A stretch of 10,498 nt of DNA from Dysgonamonadaceae bacterium (GTDB lineage: Bacteria; Bacteroidota; Bacteroidia; Bacteroidales; Azobacteroidaceae). The position numbers were made by a program, and so were the translations under genes. Below are positions 1 to 5,957 of the stretch, piece by piece. The DNA is taken from assembly GCA_031260235.1 (NCBI GenBank), contig JAIRKG010000073.1, forward strand, positions 1 through 10,498. Reading direction: 5' to 3'. The notes below the pieces were generated by a model that worked only from the letters and a program-made list of their open reading frames with translations, searched no databases and was not told the origin of the DNA. Position 1 is the stretch's first letter, and every line of letters starts with the position of its first letter.

Positions 1-1
1 G

Positions 2-733
2 CAAATTCGCGCGGAGTTGGAACATTCCTACCGACTTGGTTCGCGCTTCGTTGATTTTGAGGGCGGAGAGCCTACATTATGGCGAGACGGAGACAGGGAT
101 TTGAATAGCCTGATCCGGCTGTCGAAAGAAATCGGGTTTTATTCCGCTACGATTACGACTAATGCGCAACAGCCGTTCGACGGCTCCGAAGCCGATTCAA
201 TTTGGGTCAGCCTCGACGGAATAGGGCAGTTTCACGACGCTATACGCGGACAGGGAACTTTCGACCGTCTGGTGAAAAATATTGCGACTGCCCGCCATCC
301 GCATTTGAGCGTCAATATGGTCATTAATTCCCTAAATTATACTTCGGTAGAGGAAACAATCGAGTTTGCAAAAACCAATCCCCACATCCGGTTGATTTCC
401 CTGAATTTTCATATGCCTTACGAGGGAACGGAAGATTTATTTCTCGATTGGGAAAAGCGGGCGGAAGTGATTGATTTAATTATACGGAAAAAGCGGGCGG
501 GCTATCCCATTATGAATTCGGTTTCGGGCTTGAAGTTGATGAAGCGCAATGAGTTTGACAGGCAGTGTTGGATATCCGATTTTGTCCTTTCGGACGGGAC
601 TTATTTATCCGAATGTCCGGGAAATATAACCGGCGTTTGCGATCGTTGCGGGTTCTCAATGGCTGGGGAGATGGATTCGGTGATGCATTTGAAACCGGAC
701 ACGATATTGGCGGGGATGAAGTTGCGGGTATAA
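2..733 (+). CDS. Radical SAM protein, C-terminal part (5' end outside window)
   Basis: This is the 3' portion of a radical SAM enzyme gene. The frame is open to the left edge, so the TTG at 17 is probably not the start. Near the N-terminus of the fragment is VDFEGGEPTLW, the GGEP motif of radical SAM proteins that contacts the SAM amino group. The CxxxCxxC motif that binds the [4Fe-4S] cluster lies upstream of the window and cannot be checked. The segment ending ISLNFHMPYEGTE fits the later strands of the partial TIM barrel. The C-terminal tail carries four cysteines (codons at 566, 614, 638 and 647; the last two form a CxxC) that could bind an auxiliary Fe-S cluster or zinc. The overall pattern resembles an uncharacterised radical SAM family conserved in Bacteroidales; this is from memory. 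Substrate unknown. The gene ends 5 bp before the convergent DUF4294 gene. Family assignment is firm, function is not. Confidence 0.9.
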   Translation, partial: QIRAELEHSYRLGSRFVDFEGGEPTLWRDGDRDLNSLIRLSKEIGFYSATITTNAQQPFDGSEADSIWVSLDGIGQFHDAIRGQGTFDRLVKNIATARHPHLSVNMVINSLNYTSVEETIEFAKTNPHIRLISLNFHMPYEGTEDLFLDWEKRAEVIDLIIRKKRAGYPIMNSVSGLKLMKRNEFDRQCWISDFVLSDGTYLSECPGNITGVCDRCGFSMAGEMDSVMHLKPDTILAGMKLRV

Positions 734-738
734 TACGC

Positions 739-1332
739 TCAAAGTATCCCCATTTCCACCATCTCAATAATCCGTTCAATCTCTGCATCCCGCCCCTCAG
801 GTTCCCAAGTTGATTTAAGGCTTGCGCCGAACGTTCCGGCAAAGATATTCCAAAAACCTGCGCGGAAAGAACCCAAAAAGGCTTTCACCAATTCAAACGA
901 GGTTTGGTTACACTCACGATTGATAAGTTTTATTAACAGTTTCCCCTGCGACAAAGTCATTTTTTTAAGTTCCGGCTTATATTGCTTAAACAAATCGTTT
1001 TCCATACGTGACAGATGTTTCCGCCGGTCTTCTTCTGTCGGCAAAGTCATAATATATTCGTAAGTTTCTATAAGCGTTGCATAAATCATCTGGGCATAGG
1101 GCAAGGTTTTTTTCACGTCTCGCACCATTTTCCGGTATTTCTCATTTTCCGTAAATCTTCTATATACCTGTGGCGGATAGATGTAAATGTCGTTCATAAC
1201 CATCACTTTCATTGAGTCGTTCCCGTCTATGGCGCCGGCGAGGATAGTCGATTTGAAAGCGTTCTGCGCCGATGTTTTTGTGCCGGATACGCAGAAAAGC
1301 AGCAGGGTTGAAAGGATGTAGAGGTGTTTCAT
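739..1332 (-). CDS. DUF4294 family secreted protein
   Basis: The 197-residue protein begins with a signal peptide (short basic start MKH, hydrophobic LYILSTLLLFCVSG, likely cleavage near TSAQ), so it is exported to the periplasm or beyond. The mature part matches the conserved pattern of DUF4294, a family found in Bacteroidota. It has a YIYPP segment, then YRKMVRDVKKTLPYAQ, TLIETYEYIMTLP, LSQGKLLIKLINRECNQTSFELVKAF, and finally FGASLKSTWEPEG near the C-terminus. Length and motif order look complete. No catalytic function is known for the family, and nothing here suggests one beyond an envelope location. The gene is convergent with the radical SAM gene and divergent from the LysM gene. Its start codon lies only 4 bp downstream of a TACCTTTG promoter-like element, so the mRNA may be almost leaderless. 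Family assignment is from motif memory, not a search. Confidence 0.85.
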   Translation of the reverse strand: MKHLYILSTLLLFCVSGTKTSAQNAFKSTILAGAIDGNDSMKVMVMNDIYIYPPQVYRRFTENEKYRKMVRDVKKTLPYAQMIYATLIETYEYIMTLPTEEDRRKHLSRMENDLFKQYKPELKKMTLSQGKLLIKLINRECNQTSFELVKAFLGSFRAGFWNIFAGTFGASLKSTWEPEGRDAEIERIIEMVEMGIL

Positions 1333-1336
1333 ATTG

Positions 1337-1344
1337 CAAAGGTA
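1337..1344 (-). promoter_or_regulatory. Bacteroidota -7 promoter element (TACCTTTG) for DUF4294 gene
   Basis: Read on the minus strand, TACCTTTG matches the Bacteroidota sigma-ABfr -7 consensus TAnnTTTG exactly. No clean -33 TTTG is visible at the usual 19-21 bp upstream. It lies 4 bp before the annotated ATG, so transcription would start at or within a few bases of the start codon. Confidence 0.5.
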
Positions 1345-1374
1345 ATATTATTAGAGGGAAAAGAAATTTTTTCA

Positions 1375-1382
1375 TACCTTTG
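1375..1382 (+). promoter_or_regulatory. Bacteroidota -7 promoter element (TACCTTTG) for LysM gene
   Basis: TACCTTTG fits TAnnTTTG exactly. TTAG at 1351-1354 lies 20 bp upstream and is a weak -33 candidate. The element is 31 bp before the ATG at 1414, a normal distance. It forms a divergent pair with the identical element on the opposite strand at 1337-1344. Confidence 0.6.
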
Positions 1383-1413
1383 CAGCATTATAAAAGTCAA
1401 ATATTTATGAATC

Positions 1414-2946
1414 ATGTTACATTACTTACTTACAATATTCCTCTTCACCTGTTTACAAATCCATACGAAAGATGACGACTTTTTCTCGCATACGGTCGAA
1501 AAAGGACAGACCGTTTATTCCATCGCATCCATGTATCACCTCTCTGTGGACGATATTTATGCATTAAACCCGCAAAGCAAAACGCTTATCAAAGTGGGCG
1601 GAAAACTGAAAATTCCGCAGAAATCAGGCTCATATATCTACCACGTGATTCAACCGAAGGAAACCCTGTATGCCCTTTCCAAAAAATATCTGATAAAGGG
1701 TGAAGACATACTCGCGGTCAATCAGGGGCTATCTACCCAAACGTTCCAAACAGGGAAAATCATCCGTATTCCCGTGAATCGGACTGAGGCTGTTGCCAAA
1801 AGCGGAAACGAGATGATAAATAGAGTAAACGCCAACTCTCTGTTGAATCAAGTTGCTGCACCTGTCCAGCCGATTAAAACCATCCGGGTGGCGCTTCTGT
1901 TGCCTTTCGGACTGAAGGAAAATGCAACAGGCGAAAACAGGATGATTGAATATTACGAAGGATTCCTGTTGGCGCTGAAAACGCTCAAAAGCAGGAATAT
2001 TTCAATCGATTTGCAGGTTTATGACGTCGGCTCCGACACGAAAGATATTCCCGGCATCCTGAAAAAGGAAGAGATGCAGCAAGTTCACCTGATTATCGGC
2101 GGCCTCTCGGAAGAGCAAATCAAAATTATTTCCCGCTTTTCAAACGAAAGGAATATTCCTTATATAATACCGTTCACTTCAACGACCAGCGAACCGTATA
2201 ACAACCCTGCGGCCTACCAGGTGAATACCCCACATACCATTTTATATGCCAAAGCAGCGACCGCTTTTATTAACAAATACAGAAATCACCGCATCTTTTT
2301 AGTGTCGGGCGGAAACAACGACGTCAACCAATCGGAATTTATCGACTTCCTGCGCGGCGAATTATACGAAAAGCAAATCCCGTTTGAAACCATCCCTGCG
2401 GAACGTTTTCTTGACGAAAACTTCGCCTCTAACCTCGATTTGCGCAAAGGCAATGCATTTGTCCCCGACGACGACAGTTCGGCAACGATTGAAAAAATGA
2501 TAATTCACTTGAAATCCATTCGGGACAATCATCCCGAATACCGCATTTCATTGTTCGGATATCCGCGGTGGCAAACCTACAATTCAAAGTATTTCACAGG
2601 GTTTTCGCGCCTGAACATCTCTTTTTTTTCTGTCTTTTATGCCGATGTAACTTCCATGGAAGTAAAAAATTTTTACGATACGTTTCATAAATGGTATAGC
2701 CGGAATATTGCAAACAACTTTCCGAAATTCGGTATTCTGGGATACGACATGGGGATGTATTTCCTGCAATCCGTACATATATACGGAATGTCTTTCGGCA
2801 AGGATGCCAATATGTTAAAATATAAGGGACTGCAAACCGATTTTCATTTTGAAAGAGTGAATAACTGGGGCGGATTTATCAATACAAACTTGTTTATTGT
2901 GAATTATAATCCCGATAATTCCATTACGAAAATTAGTATTAAATAA
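1414..2946 (+). CDS. LysM peptidoglycan-binding protein with periplasmic-binding-like C-terminal domain
   Basis: The 510-residue envelope protein has an N-terminal hydrophobic export signal (LLTIFLFTCLQ). The context of the cysteine is not a good lipobox, so I favour an ordinary signal peptide. Two LysM domains follow, at about residues 25-68 (HTVEKGQTVYSIASMYHLSV ... LKIP) and 74-120 (YHVIQPKETLYALSKKY ... IIRIP); both would bind peptidoglycan glycan chains. From about residue 157 (IRVALLLPFG) to the end, the sequence resembles a type 1 periplasmic-binding fold. Signs of this are YYEGFLLALKTL, LIIGGLSEEQ, NIPYIIPFTST and ILGYDMGMYFL. The layout recalls LpoA-like or amino-acid-receptor-like domains, here probably a structural or sensory module rather than a transporter part; that is inference. 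The ATG at 1407 is out of frame; 1414 is the only ATG giving a signal peptide. The PorT-like gene starts 14 bp downstream, so co-transcription is likely. Confidence 0.85.
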   Translation: MLHYLLTIFLFTCLQIHTKDDDFFSHTVEKGQTVYSIASMYHLSVDDIYALNPQSKTLIKVGGKLKIPQKSGSYIYHVIQPKETLYALSKKYLIKGEDILAVNQGLSTQTFQTGKIIRIPVNRTEAVAKSGNEMINRVNANSLLNQVAAPVQPIKTIRVALLLPFGLKENATGENRMIEYYEGFLLALKTLKSRNISIDLQVYDVGSDTKDIPGILKKEEMQQVHLIIGGLSEEQIKIISRFSNERNIPYIIPFTSTTSEPYNNPAAYQVNTPHTILYAKAATAFINKYRNHRIFLVSGGNNDVNQSEFIDFLRGELYEKQIPFETIPAERFLDENFASNLDLRKGNAFVPDDDSSATIEKMIIHLKSIRDNHPEYRISLFGYPRWQTYNSKYFTGFSRLNISFFSVFYADVTSMEVKNFYDTFHKWYSRNIANNFPKFGILGYDMGMYFLQSVHIYGMSFGKDANMLKYKGLQTDFHFERVNNWGGFINTNLFIVNYNPDNSITKISIK

Positions 2947-2960
2947 TATGCAAAAATAAG

Positions 2961-3722
2961 ATGAGAACTTCCCTTTGTGAAAATTTTTCCGGATTGCTTC
3001 AGCGCTTCGTGCTTCGCAATAGTGAAGCAATCCGGAGAAACAACAAATTTATTGTTTACATAATTCTTTTTGCTTCCCTATGCCAATTTGCCGGCGGTCA
3101 GGTAAATTCCTTCTCCCGCGAATGGGCTTTCGGCGTAAACGGCGGCGCAAATCTTTCCCGGATGCGTTTCAATTCGAAATATTATGTTCCACAGGGACTT
3201 TATGTGCAACCTGCCGGCGGGTTGACGGTGCGTTATATTTCGGAAAATCACTTCGGCATTGTCGGCGAACTTAATTACTCTTTGTGTGGCTGGACGGAAA
3301 AAAAGGATACGCTCAATGGCGCCCACTTGAACGAATACACCCGCTCGCTGGCTTATCTCGAAATTCCGCTGTTAACGCATATTTATTTCAGTATGGGAAA
3401 GCGCGCCCGGTTGATTTTCAATGCCGGTCCACAAATCAGATATAATATCGGCGAAGAAGTGAAGAAAAGAATAATCGGCGACGAGAATACGAATTGGATT
3501 TATTATGACGACAAATACAAAGTAACCCGCCAATTCGACTACGGTATAAAAGGAACGGCCGGCGTTGAAATCCAGGCTGGAATCGGCTCTTTCATACTGG
3601 GCGGCAGTTATTATTTCGGTCTCGCAGACATCTTTAATAATGGAAGAGCAGATGTTTTCCAGGCGTCTTCCAACCAAATAATTAGCGTTAATTTGACTTA
3701 TTTAATAACACGTTTCCGGTAG
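2961..3722 (+). CDS. PorT-like outer-membrane beta-barrel protein with repeat-extended N-terminus
   Basis: The 253-residue ORF has a hydrophobic export segment at about residues 28-46 (NNKFIVYIILFASLCQFAGG) followed by a barrel-like mature part. Alternating strands start at WAFGVNGGANLSRM and run through FGIVGELNYSLCGW, YLEIPLLTHIYF, LIFNAGPQIRYN, GIKGTAGVEIQAGIGSFILGGSYYFGL and IISVNLTYLITRF at the end. This pattern fits the OMP_b-brl_2/PorT family of Bacteroidota; PorT itself is needed for type IX secretion. Whether this protein is the true PorT orthologue or a generic family member cannot be decided here. The first 25 codons are unusual: residues about 10-25 are encoded by a palindromic repeat (2984-3040). 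No other in-frame ATG lies before about residue 68, so the start at 2961 is kept. Without the repeat the protein would begin MRNNKFIVY, an ordinary signal peptide. Confidence 0.75.
   Translation: MRTSLCENFSGLLQRFVLRNSEAIRRNNKFIVYIILFASLCQFAGGQVNSFSREWAFGVNGGANLSRMRFNSKYYVPQGLYVQPAGGLTVRYISENHFGIVGELNYSLCGWTEKKDTLNGAHLNEYTRSLAYLEIPLLTHIYFSMGKRARLIFNAGPQIRYNIGEEVKKRIIGDENTNWIYYDDKYKVTRQFDYGIKGTAGVEIQAGIGSFILGGSYYFGLADIFNNGRADVFQASSNQIISVNLTYLITRFR
2984..3040. repeat. Palindromic repeat copy 1 (GGATTGCTTC family), inside the PorT-like ORF
   Basis: The perfect 14-bp inverted arms are TCCGGATTGCTTCA (2988-3001) and TGAAGCAATCCGGA (3023-3036). They extend outward through one G-U pair and three A-T pairs. 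The 21-base loop contains GCTTCGCAAT, also typical of this repeat family. It is a short form of the 93-bp repeat at 10321-10413: it has the same outer arms and left half but lacks the inner CGTCATTGCG arm. AGAA flanks a 72-bp block containing it (2964-2967 and 3036-3039). Confidence 0.8.
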
Positions 3723-3782
3723 CAGGTTATTACCATTTCCGGTAAGGGGAATATAAACTATTTAATAATTGTACTAAAAAAC

Positions 3783-4877
3783 ATGAAGATTTCTCAAATT
3801 ATAATTGAATTGGAAAATTACGCTCCCCTATCCATTCAGGAAACCTTTGATAATTCGGGATTGCAGATAGGCGATACATCCAGGGAAGCGCGAGGCGTAT
3901 TACTGAGTTTAGATGTAACGGAAAAAGTAGTGGAAGAAGCAATCAACATGAATTGCAACCTGATTATATCGCATCATCCGTTGTTGTTCAAACCTGTGAA
4001 AAAGATAACGGGAAAAACCTATACTGAGCGTTGCATAATTAAAGCCTGCAAGCATGATATTGTTGTTTACGCTTCGCATACGAATATGGACAATGCTTTC
4101 GGCGGCGTTAACTATCATTTGGCGAGAAAAATCGGCTTGCAAAATGTCCGTGCATTGAGTCCGAAAAAAGACTGTCTCTTGAAATTGGTAACTTTCGTTC
4201 CGGAAACGCACGCCGAGATGCTTCGCAATGCCCTGTTCAACGCAGGCGCCGGACAAATCGGGAATTATGACTCCTGCAGTTTTAATGCCTCCGGATACGG
4301 TTCTTTTCGCGCCGGCAACAATACGCATCCCTACGTCGGAAACATCAATGAACTCCATACCGAGCCGGAAATCCGCATCGAAACCATCGTTCCCACTTAT
4401 AAAAAGCAGGCTACACTTCGCGCATTACTGTCCGCCCATCCTTATGAAGAGCCTGCTTATGACTTTTATTCCATTGAAAATGACTGGCGGCAAATCGGTT
4501 CGGGAATTGTCGGTGAACTTCCGGCTCCCGAAGACGAAAAATTGTTTTTACAGAAACTGAAAACCATTTTCAATCTGGAAACGCTCAAACATTCGCCTTT
4601 CACAGGAAAACCAATCAAAAAAGTCGCCCTCTGCGGCGGCAGCGGCGCTTTCTTAATTCCTGACGCCATTGCCTGCGACACAGATATTTTTATCACCGGC
4701 GAAGCCCGATACAATGATTATTACGACGTGGAAAACCACATTCTTTTGGCAGTTATCGGACATTATGAATCGGAAGTTGCCGTAAAAGAGATTTTTTATG
4801 ATATTATTATAAAAAAAATTCCTAACGTTACCGTTCATTTATCAACGGTGAATACAAATCCTGTAAATTTTATATGA
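3783..4877 (+). CDS. Nif3-family dinuclear metal centre protein (YbgI/YqfO type)
   Basis: The 364-residue cytosolic protein belongs to the Nif3/YbgI family, whose members assemble as hexameric toroids with a two-metal site. Expected ligands are all visible: H64 and H65 in ISHHPLLF, D103 in SHTNMDNAFGG, and H327 with E331 in GHYESE, which matches the H-x3-E spacing. Between the two halves is a longer insert (about residues 133-235, including the HPYEEPAYDFY motif) resembling the CutA/PII-like domain of the YqfO subfamily. The family is often labelled GTP cyclohydrolase I type 2 in databases, but its physiological role is unsettled. The ending VNTNPVNFI looks like a normal complete C-terminus. 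The zinc-ribbon gene follows, a pairing I recall as common in Bacteroidota. Part of the 3' coding end is duplicated just downstream (4902-4963). Confidence 0.93.
   Translation: MKISQIIIELENYAPLSIQETFDNSGLQIGDTSREARGVLLSLDVTEKVVEEAINMNCNLIISHHPLLFKPVKKITGKTYTERCIIKACKHDIVVYASHTNMDNAFGGVNYHLARKIGLQNVRALSPKKDCLLKLVTFVPETHAEMLRNALFNAGAGQIGNYDSCSFNASGYGSFRAGNNTHPYVGNINELHTEPEIRIETIVPTYKKQATLRALLSAHPYEEPAYDFYSIENDWRQIGSGIVGELPAPEDEKLFLQKLKTIFNLETLKHSPFTGKPIKKVALCGGSGAFLIPDAIACDTDIFITGEARYNDYYDVENHILLAVIGHYESEVAVKEIFYDIIIKKIPNVTVHLSTVNTNPVNFI
4779..4840 (+). repeat. Tandem duplication unit, copy 1 (inside 3' end of nif3-like gene)
   Basis: These 62 bp match 4902-4963 at 56 positions by hand count. 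This copy is the coding one and encodes AVKEIFYDIIIKKIPNVTVH. Weaker similarity continues into the following sequence (12 of 16 bases at 4842-4857 versus 4964-4979). Confidence 0.85.
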
Positions 4878-4901
4878 AATATGGCAAAAAAAAGAAAAAA
4901 A

Positions 4902-4963
4902 GCCGTAAAAGAGATTTTTTATGATAATATTACAAAAAAAATTCCTAACTTTGTTGTTCATTT
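4902..4963 (+). repeat. Tandem duplication unit, copy 2 (intergenic)
   Basis: Second copy of the nif3 3' segment, 123 bp downstream of copy 1. Six differences separate the two copies. The cluster at 4950-4955 turns TAACGTTACC into TAACTTTGTT and so creates a promoter-like box. Confidence 0.85.
4946..4953 (+). promoter_or_regulatory. Bacteroidota -7 promoter element (TAACTTTG) for zinc-ribbon gene
   Basis: This is an exact TAnnTTTG match, 39 bp before the ATG at 4993, giving a leader of roughly 30-35 nt. No clear -33 TTTG is present; only a T-rich stretch lies upstream. The box lies within the duplicated nif3 sequence, and copy 1 has TAACGTTA at the equivalent place. Confidence 0.5.
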
Positions 4964-4992
4964 TTAACGTTAAATATAATATATAAATCAAT

Positions 4993-5838
4993 ATGGCAAA
5001 AGCCGAAAAAAAAGCGAAAAAACCAACTGCGTCGAAAAAACCAACCGCTACGCAATCTATGGCTGATCAAAATGTCAATACGAAAAATACGGTAACCGAA
5101 GACGACGATTTATCTGTTGAGCGGAAATTGACCAGTTTATACAAACTGCAAGCCATACTTTCGGAAATCGACAAAATCAAGATGCTTCGCGGCGAACTTC
5201 CTTTGGAAGTACAAGACTTGGAAGATGAAGTGGCTGGACTGCAAACACGCATCCAGAATTTCCTGCTGGACAGCAAGGACTTTGAGACCGTTATCGGACA
5301 AGAACGAATCAAAATAACCGATTCCAACGCCTTAATCCTTAAATATAAGGAACAGTTGGAAAATGTCCGCAACAACAGGGAGTTTGACAGCCTCTCAAAA
5401 GAAATCGAATTTCAAAGCATAGAAATGGAATTGGCAGAAAAACGCATCAGGGAATATACCACCGAATCAAAGAAGATCAAAGACACAATTGCCGAAAGCA
5501 AAGCCCTTTTGATAGAACGGCAAGCCAATTTGCAATCCAAAAAAGAAGAATTGGACGAAATCATTTCCGAAACGAAAATTCAGGAAGAAGGATTGCGGGA
5601 AAAAGCCAAACAACTGGAAACAACCATCGAACTGCGTCTGTTAGCGGCATTCAAGCGTATTCGCAAAGGCACCCGTAACGGTTTGGCTGTGGTTTACATC
5701 CAGCGCGACGCCTGCGGCGGCTGCTTCAACAAAATACCTCCCCAAAGACAATTAGAAATTAAACAGAGCAAAAGAACAATTGTTTGCGAACATTGCGGGC
5801 GGATTATTGTTGATCCGCAGTTGGCAGGGGTAGAGTGA
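4993..5838 (+). CDS. Coiled-coil protein with C-terminal C4 zinc ribbon
   Basis: This 281-residue protein has three parts. The N-terminal 30-35 residues are lysine-, alanine- and threonine-rich (MAKAEKKAKKPTASKK) and probably disordered. A long charged heptad-like region at about residues 40-215 should form an antiparallel coiled coil. The C-terminal zinc ribbon contains C241-GG-C244 and C265-EH-C268. The architecture matches the zf-RING_7 family (PF02591), which includes chlamydial CT398 and Helicobacter HP0958, described as partners of sigma-54 or of flagellar components. No flagellar genes are nearby and the role in Bacteroidota is unknown; a nucleic-acid- or protein-binding adaptor is a guess. 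There is no export signal, so it is cytosolic. The start at 4993 has an ATG and a fitting promoter element upstream, and the poly-Lys N-terminus is mirrored in the duplicated ORF just before it. Confidence 0.88.
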   Translation: MAKAEKKAKKPTASKKPTATQSMADQNVNTKNTVTEDDDLSVERKLTSLYKLQAILSEIDKIKMLRGELPLEVQDLEDEVAGLQTRIQNFLLDSKDFETVIGQERIKITDSNALILKYKEQLENVRNNREFDSLSKEIEFQSIEMELAEKRIREYTTESKKIKDTIAESKALLIERQANLQSKKEELDEIISETKIQEEGLREKAKQLETTIELRLLAAFKRIRKGTRNGLAVVYIQRDACGGCFNKIPPQRQLEIKQSKRTIVCEHCGRIIVDPQLAGVE

Positions 5839-5864
5839 TTGCTTTGCAGTTCCGTTCAATAACC

Positions 5865-5899
5865 TTTCGGAAACAAAATTAACCACCCAAGTTCCGAAA
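5865..5899. repeat. Inverted repeat upstream of the xylose operon promoter (possible operator)
   Basis: TTTCGGAA (5865-5872) and TTCCGAAA (5892-5899) form perfect 8-bp arms 19 bp apart. A further AGTTCCG at 5848-5854 directly repeats the right half-site (AGTTCCG at 5890-5896). The repeat ends about 30 bp upstream of the -7 box, where an activator or repressor of xylose genes could bind. It has no following T-run, so it is not a good terminator for the zinc-ribbon gene. Confidence 0.35.
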
Positions 5900-5929
5900 A
5901 GTGTGTTTACTTTATGAAATTACACTGAT

Positions 5930-5937
5930 TACATTTG
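5930..5937 (+). promoter_or_regulatory. Bacteroidota -7 promoter element (TACATTTG) for xylBAE
   Basis: This is an exact match to TAnnTTTG. TTTA at 5906-5909 lies 20 bp upstream as a weak -33 element. The box is 20 bp before the xylB ATG at 5958. It overlaps the longer GTG-started reading frame (from 5901), which supports the ATG at 5958 as the true start. Confidence 0.6.
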
Positions 5938-5957
5938 TAACCTTAAACAATATCATT

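Larger units (their letters stand above)
4881..4967 (+). pseudogene. Chimeric 28-codon ORF left by a tandem duplication
   Basis: The ATG 3 bp after the nif3 stop opens 28 codons ending in TAA. The first residues, MAKKRKKA, resemble MAKAEKKA at the start of the downstream zinc-ribbon protein. The rest, AVKEIFYDNITKKIPNFVVH, copies the C-terminal part of the Nif3 protein. The simplest reading is a remnant of a tandem duplication running from the nif3 tail to the start of the zinc-ribbon gene. Translation is possible because the reading frame is intact, but nothing indicates function. Confidence 0.4.

Noticed and set aside
2815..3030. Minus-strand frame beginning MLHYCEARSAEAIRK across the first palindromic repeat.
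   Set aside because: The peptide is a typical by-product of the GGATTGCTTC repeat read in reverse, and the remainder is antisense to the LysM gene.
3713..3768. Direct repeats TTTCCGGTA (3713-3721, 3736-3744) and TATTTAATAA (3699-3708, 3759-3768) plus a short TTACC/GGTAA hairpin between the PorT-like and nif3-like genes.
   Set aside because: Repeats are short and AT-rich, the stem is only 5 bp, and there is no T-run or exact -7 box. I see no supportable regulatory function.
5901..5957. GTG-started N-terminal extension of xylulokinase by 19 residues.
   Set aside because: It overlaps the TACATTTG promoter element and precedes the conserved start MYLLGFDVGSSS. The ATG at 5958 gives the normal family N-terminus.
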